Origin: Macrotrachela quadricornifera
Taxonomy: Eukaryota; Rotifera; Eurotatoria; Philodinida; Philodinidae
DNA length: 64,000 nucleotides
NCBI GenBank assembly: GCA_022393335.1
Contig: JAJEKB010020807.1
Location: 530,427 to 594,426 of the forward strand
Direction of reading: 5' to 3'
The translations under genes and the position numbers were made by a program. Of the stretch, positions 59,461 to 64,000 are shown one piece after another. Below the pieces are notes generated by a model. It made no database searches. It was given only the letters and a program-made list of their open reading frames with translations, and was not told the DNA's origin. The stretch's first letter is position 1. Every line of letters begins with the position of its first letter.

Positions 59461-59916
59461 ATGATGCGAGCAATAAAATTGAACAGTGCTGCTGCTGATT
59501 CAACAACATGGGGTCATGCCTATTTTGGAGAGGCCATAGCATGCGCCAAATCAGCAGCGACGTGCACCGGCCATAAAGAAAAATTGGTGCGGAGTCAACC
59601 AGGTGAGCAAAATTATAATAATGTTTTAAACAATGTTGATTCTATGTATATAGGGAGCATGTGGCCATGCTACTCGGTCCGTGATGCTTCAGACATTATG
59701 GACGAGGTGGTTTCTACTGAGTCCATCAAATTCGGGCTAGTACTCAATGGCGACAGACCAGCAGCTTCAATGTACCTGGTAGGATACGTTGGGGTGAACC
59801 AGTTATTTAGACCATCAAAGCAGCGTTCATGGTCCGCCCTAGGTACGATGACCGGCCTTTATTCCAGGTATGCTGATCACCATGGCTCCAGACCATCATA
59901 CATGTACAAATTGTAA
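59461..59916 (+). CDS. Small protein of unusual composition, function unknown
   Basis: An open frame from ATG 59461 (a second ATG follows at once) to 59916. A 51-base GT-AG intron at 59603-59653 is likely, because removing it restores Gln-Pro-Gly-Ser-Met-Trp-Pro. The length is a multiple of three, so both forms stay open (134 or 151 residues). The protein is Ala/Ser/Tyr/Gly-rich with little hydrophobic sequence. The coding part is much richer in G and C than the flanks. The frame remains open upstream to about 59438 (Asp-His-Gly-Ser-Glu-Ile-Ala-Asp). A basic exon-like segment at 59317-59391, with a GTAAGA donor, may belong to it, but the phases do not match. I recognise no family. A transferred or captured gene fragment is possible. 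Confidence 0.5.
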   Translation: MMRAIKLNSAAADSTTWGHAYFGEAIACAKSAATCTGHKEKLVRSQPGEQNYNNVLNNVDSMYIGSMWPCYSVRDASDIMDEVVSTESIKFGLVLNGDRPAASMYLVGYVGVNQLFRPSKQRSWSALGTMTGLYSRYADHHGSRPSYMYKL

Positions 59917-60249
59917 ATTTAATTTTGTAAATGTTTTTTTACTTTTTGTACATATTTTATAATAATCTTGTAAATATATTTTTCTTTATTATTCATTATA
60001 ACTTGGTCAAAAAAAAAGAGGAGAAAAAGAAATGAAAAAATTTCAAATTATTTTTTTCTTCTTATAGGTGTAAAAGAGAATAAAATAAAATTAGAAGAAA
60101 TTTATGTCTATCGATTTGGATATTAGCTAAATTATAGCTGCTCCTTATACAATGAGTTCAATGGAAATACAGCCACTATGCGTTCTAATTCACCACTATA
60201 GTATTTAAATCGTCGTTTTATGTATATTATTATCATTTATGAATGCATA
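59917..60249. other. Short AT-rich spacer
   Basis: No gene seen. It probably includes the 3' end of the preceding transcript (several AATAAA/TATAAT-like words). Confidence 0.35.
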
Positions 60250-61600
60250 TCAAATAATGACATTATTTTTTCCAGCCTTCCGTTTTGATCAATTACAATA
60301 TTTATTCATAAAAAAATTCAAAAAGAAATTAAGGAAAAACATTTTACAGAAATTTTTTTATTCACATTAACAATAATTGATTTTATACTACCTATATTTA
60401 TGTGTTTATTATGGTTAAATCCATTAGCAGAGCACTTAAATAAAGGGTTTTCTTATAAAAATAAAAAAAATTTGTATTATTTAAATCATATATAAAAATA
60501 TATCTTGATACAGCATTTGATCGTGCTACAATTTTATATCATCAACAACAATTAACAACTGCGAAAGTAACAAATTTATCAGAGCAACGTAATGTAACGT
60601 CAGTATCTTTTATTTTGGCGTTATTACATCACAACATATTTTATCAGCTTCTATTGAGTTAATTATTTCTTTTTATTCAAAAAATAAATAAAAATTTTAC
60701 ATTAAATTCATCAAACCCATCTAAATGGTTACAAATATTTGATAATTATATGATAAATTCAATAGAAACAAATTCGTCATTATTTATTAACACGGAATGA
60801 AATACATACGTTATTTAATACTCGACATATTATTGTATTTATTTCATATTTTTTAGTTTGGCATTATACAATATTTTGTGTGATTAGTTGCACTTTATTA
60901 ATTTATAATACATATATACAATGTGAACAACATATTAGTATTATAAACGATTAAATTTAACATTATGTGCTATCGTTTATATATCAGGTATGATCTCATC
61001 TCTTCTTTTCTATTTTTTGCACTTTTCTTTTCATATCGATTTTAGTCTTCTATATTAGGAAAATTTTGATGTTGGCTTTTTTTCTAGATGTGAAATATGT
61101 TTAGGTTGGAGTTGTATAAAAGAAAGAAAAAAAAATTATAGTTACAATTACATTTAATGTAGAAAGTGATGTATCACTTCAATATATAATTGATGAGTAT
61201 TATGTGCATTGATATTTATGTTTCGTCAACCACAAAAATTACTCAATAATATGGTATCATCAAATGAGATAATATATTTTAAAAAAATTTTCTTTCAAAT
61301 AATACTTTATTAGATCAAATTATTGAAAAACGTAATTTAGCATGTATGCCAATGGGATTAAATACACGAAATTTTTATTCAAATTTGAATTTAATGACAA
61401 TTTAATGGATCATAATAATTAATCAACATATGACATATATTTTAAAAATTATTCAAATAAATTCGTTTTTTCTTTTTGAAGACAAATGTTTTAGTATTTT
61501 TTTTACAGCAATTCTTATCTTGATACATATTTCTAGTATATTAACAGGTATTTTATTACACTTTAATTTGAAAAATTTAATAATTTTTATTATAAAATAA
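60250..61600 (+). pseudogene. Remains of a hydrophobic, multi-pass membrane protein gene
   Basis: Between about 60290 and 61590 the plus strand holds several short open pieces in changing frames with membrane-type composition. One is Ile-Asp-Phe-Ile-Leu-Pro-Ile-Phe-Met-Cys-Leu-Leu-Trp at about 60375. Another, near 60830, contains Ile-Val-Phe-Ile-Ser-Tyr-Phe-Leu-Val-Trp. A last piece near 61500 contains Phe-Thr-Ala-Ile-Leu-Ile-Leu-Ile. Stretches of soluble-type sequence lie between them. Stops and frame changes separate the pieces, beyond what short introns would easily explain. I cannot name the family. It is either a decayed gene or a multi-exon gene whose structure I failed to resolve; AT-rich sequence also gives spurious hydrophobic frames. 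Confidence 0.35.
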
Positions 61601-62154
61601 ATCATCGCATATTGTTCCATACTTTTGAATAAAAGTATTTAATATAACTATATCAATTTTATCATTATTAAGCTTTTGTGCATATATGGCTGATATTACA
61701 ATATGACTTTACGTGCAACCAGATTTTCCATTTAAATAAAATTTACTGGAATTAGACGCATAACATAAATGTTTCAGTTTTCGAACCAGCAGAAGTACAC
61801 GGACATTTGTAATATCTTATTTTTTTTCTCATCAATAATTGAACAAATATACTTGTAGTCGAATGACGTTTATAATCAAAATATATTCTGATAGCTTTTA
61901 AATTGAAATAAATCTACAAAATTTTTGTCTATTTATAATTTCGATTATTTTTATGAAGCAATGAAATTCAGTATTCAGAAATCTAAGCCACGACAGCTCC
62001 ACCTATAAAACAATTTTAACATTCTCTTCAGTAAATATCGCGATCACAATTAAGAAAAGAATCTCTTATAGTTGTTGATTAAAAACGAAATTGATAATAC
62101 AGCTGTTCTTAATAAAAGATCATCCAAAAAAATATACAAAAATCACCAAATAAA
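61601..62154. other. Intergenic region, nothing recognised
   Basis: AT-rich with no supported gene. Confidence 0.4.
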
Positions 62155-62205
62155 AAGAAGTATCGCTCGTCGCTACGACTCGCTTAACCCTCGACTGAGT
62201 TCTTT
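62155..62205 (+). repeat. Hairpin-repeat family, copy 4
   Basis: AAAGAAGTATCGCTC, stem GTCG, loop CTA, CGAC (about 62168-62178), then TCGCTTAACCCTCGACTGAGTTC. Same layout as the copies at 34004, 36513 and 40283. Confidence 0.5.
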
Positions 62206-62689
62206 TATCATTATCTCTTACTGGTCGCTAGATTGTGCTTTGATAACTATGCTGGACACATATACACATATACACGGATTGCTAGTGACAACTGTTCTAT
62301 AAGATCCAGTCTTTGAACTTTTTGTTACGGCTTTCGCATGGCAATATAAAGCACATTTCGTAGTCGATCATTGTTATCCCTGCTCCAACTCACTCTTAAC
62401 TTCTCAGTTTTTTATATAATGTCAGCATAGACCAATGTAGCACCTCATTTTCTTGCTCAAAAAATTGTTTACAGGTAATATGACAACTAAAGCAAATTTA
62501 AGAAAATAGCGACCACCAGTTCCATGTTGAAGCCTATTTTTACATGAGTGCATTGTCTTGTGTTCAAAACCACACTCATTCACGTTCCACTAACTCAAAA
62601 GAGTGACAGGATCTGCAATGGAGGAAGCCTCTATAGAAAACTTGGATTCCGTACTTGGTAACAATTAGTCAAGTTTTATCAAAAACTAT
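62206..62689. other. Spacer, nothing recognised
   Basis: No supported gene; an ordinary mixture of AT-rich sequence between repeat blocks. Confidence 0.35.
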
Positions 62690-63480
62690 AACTTATTTAT
62701 TTATCGTTAATTAATAGCTAACAATATTGAAAAACTAACCACAGATCTTGGTTTCACATAGCAAATTATATTTAGAGACTTTTCACTGTAGACAGTTCAT
62801 ATTATTTGTTATTAATTATTTGGTAAAATCCATTCAGTCTTGATTTATCGATCTTCGGTTATCTTGAATCAAACTTTTTAAGATAAATAGCAAAAAAAAA
62901 CTATAAGTTGCTCATTTACTTATTACCAACCTCGAATTTGACTCGAAATTCAAATTCTATACCTTCTACAATCCTTCATGGAGTTTTCTTATAGAACATG
63001 ACAAGTTTTAAATATTAATCTAGGTGACACCATTTTCCGATTGGGGTGAAGACACAAACATACCGACAAATTTTAAAAACAAGCATATCTGTAAAACTAC
63101 AAACTTATTTTATACTATATGATCCCTGCTTCAATTCGGGAAACAAATCGTTATTTTTCTAGCGAAAAGCTTCTGTATTCAAAGATTCCTATCAAAATTT
63201 TTACAAAAACTAATGCTATTGATCGATTTCTTGATCTGGATGACCTTTGATCAAACTTTATAGAGAATTATTATTTTTTTTACAAAATCTTAAAAAACTA
63301 ATGCCACCATTCGATTTCCCGACCCTAGCAACCCTTTGAGAACATTTTTAGGAACTATTACATTCTAGTATTATCGAAATAATCCTTGCTTTTCTCTGAT
63401 TGGTTAGGACAGACAAACTTTAACCATTTTAGTCGCCGTATTTAAACGTCCTATTACCCTTTGTTTTAGAAAAGGGAATA
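62690..63480. repeat. Second copy of the 39.2-40.3 kb repeat block
   Basis: The same succession of blocks as 39230-40080 is present: AATATTGAAAAACTAAC, TATTAATTATTTGGnAAA, TTTTCnGATTGGnnTGnA, CTGTAnAAnTACAAACTTATTTTATnCTnTATGATC, then units with AAAAACTAATGCnA...GATTnCnTGAnCC...TTTGATCAAACTTTATA. It ends with a CCCTTTGTTTTAGAAAAGGGA hairpin at about 63456-63476. Confidence 0.7.
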
Positions 63481-64000
63481 ATAATAAACATCAGATCCCA
63501 TGTTTCAAGATTATTATTTTGTAGTCATTACATAAGACAAGATTTGAAAATACTCACACACATAATATACAATTGATAAATTCCAAGAAAGTCATTTTTT
63601 CCTACAAGTGGAGTCTGAATATACTGTATAGGTCAAGCGATATTCTCTTCTGTATTCATTCTTTTTTGAAACAAATTCATACTACCCATGACTTCCACTA
63701 GTAGTGAATTACATTAAACTACATGCTGTCTCGTTTCCTACTTTTTAAAGTTGAACTTCGGTTACGATCATTCACTGGTTGTTTTCTATGTTTGGCTCAT
63801 TTCTAGTCCTGAAGAGCTAGAAAACATCACCTGGAAGAATCCGAAACACCACTATCAACTTCAAACGATAGTCGCCTAATCAATACTTCCATGAAAAGTC
63901 CTGCATTATAAAATCATTATTTTCTTTAAAAATCCCTTCCTTTATCAAAACAAAAAGGACCCCGCCGGATAAGTCCACAAATCTGCCACCCCCTAGATAC
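63481..64000. other. Right end of window, nothing recognised
   Basis: No supported gene. The last 60 bases (GGACCCCGCCGGATAAG) are more GC-rich and may begin another feature that is cut off. Confidence 0.35.

Overview
The window looks like an AT-rich nuclear contig from a small invertebrate, most probably a bdelloid rotifer. The reasons are an NAD:arginine ADP-ribosyltransferase fused to tetratricopeptide repeats behind a receiver-like N-terminal domain, very short GT-AG introns of about 48-55 bases next to long single-exon genes, a Penelope-like retroelement with a GIY-YIG domain, a 7TM receptor with LDL-receptor-A and EGF modules, and scattered G-rich TGTGGG/TGAGGG arrays that resemble telomere repeats. 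The assignment is inferred from gene content only. Two runs of ten N (29931-29940 and 40830-40839) mark scaffold joins.

Layout. 2-5.5 kb: an ADP-ribosylglycohydrolase and, on the other strand, a zinc-finger/nucleotidyltransferase-like protein. 5.5-11.4 kb: purine-rich sequence with telomere-like motifs, a foldback repeat, a decayed Penelope-like element (minus strand) and one copy of a dispersed 0.5-kb repeat. 12-19 kb: a multi-pass membrane protein, a complete three-exon cytochrome P450, and a two-exon PARP-like protein on the minus strand. 20-23.5 kb: three short inverted-repeat elements. 24-29.7 kb: a small SH3b-like ORF and a 1503-residue LDLa/EGF/7TM receptor. 30-42 kb: repeat-dominated. 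It holds two TA-flanked MITEs (one composite), a dead cathepsin L-like gene, an internally deleted piggyBac remnant, and a 124-bp tandem array with GAAC runs and small hairpins. 43-49 kb: a short-chain dehydrogenase and the ADP-ribosyltransferase-TPR gene with an in-frame stop. 49.5-50.5 kb: a non-autonomous Helitron-like element with two 5' ends. 53-55.4 kb: the second copy of the dispersed repeat and an F-BAR-like gene carrying two compensating homopolymer indels. 59.4-61.6 kb: a small gene of unusual composition and the remains of a hydrophobic protein gene. 62-64 kb: more copies of the tandem-repeat family.

There is no operon-like organisation. The shared theme is ADP-ribose chemistry: one eraser (ADP-ribosylglycohydrolase) and two candidate writers (PARP-like and ARTC-TPR) lie within 47 kb. 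The rest reads as a gene-poor, repeat-rich, possibly subtelomeric segment in which host genes are being broken and non-autonomous elements accumulate. No tRNA, rRNA or CRISPR array was found.
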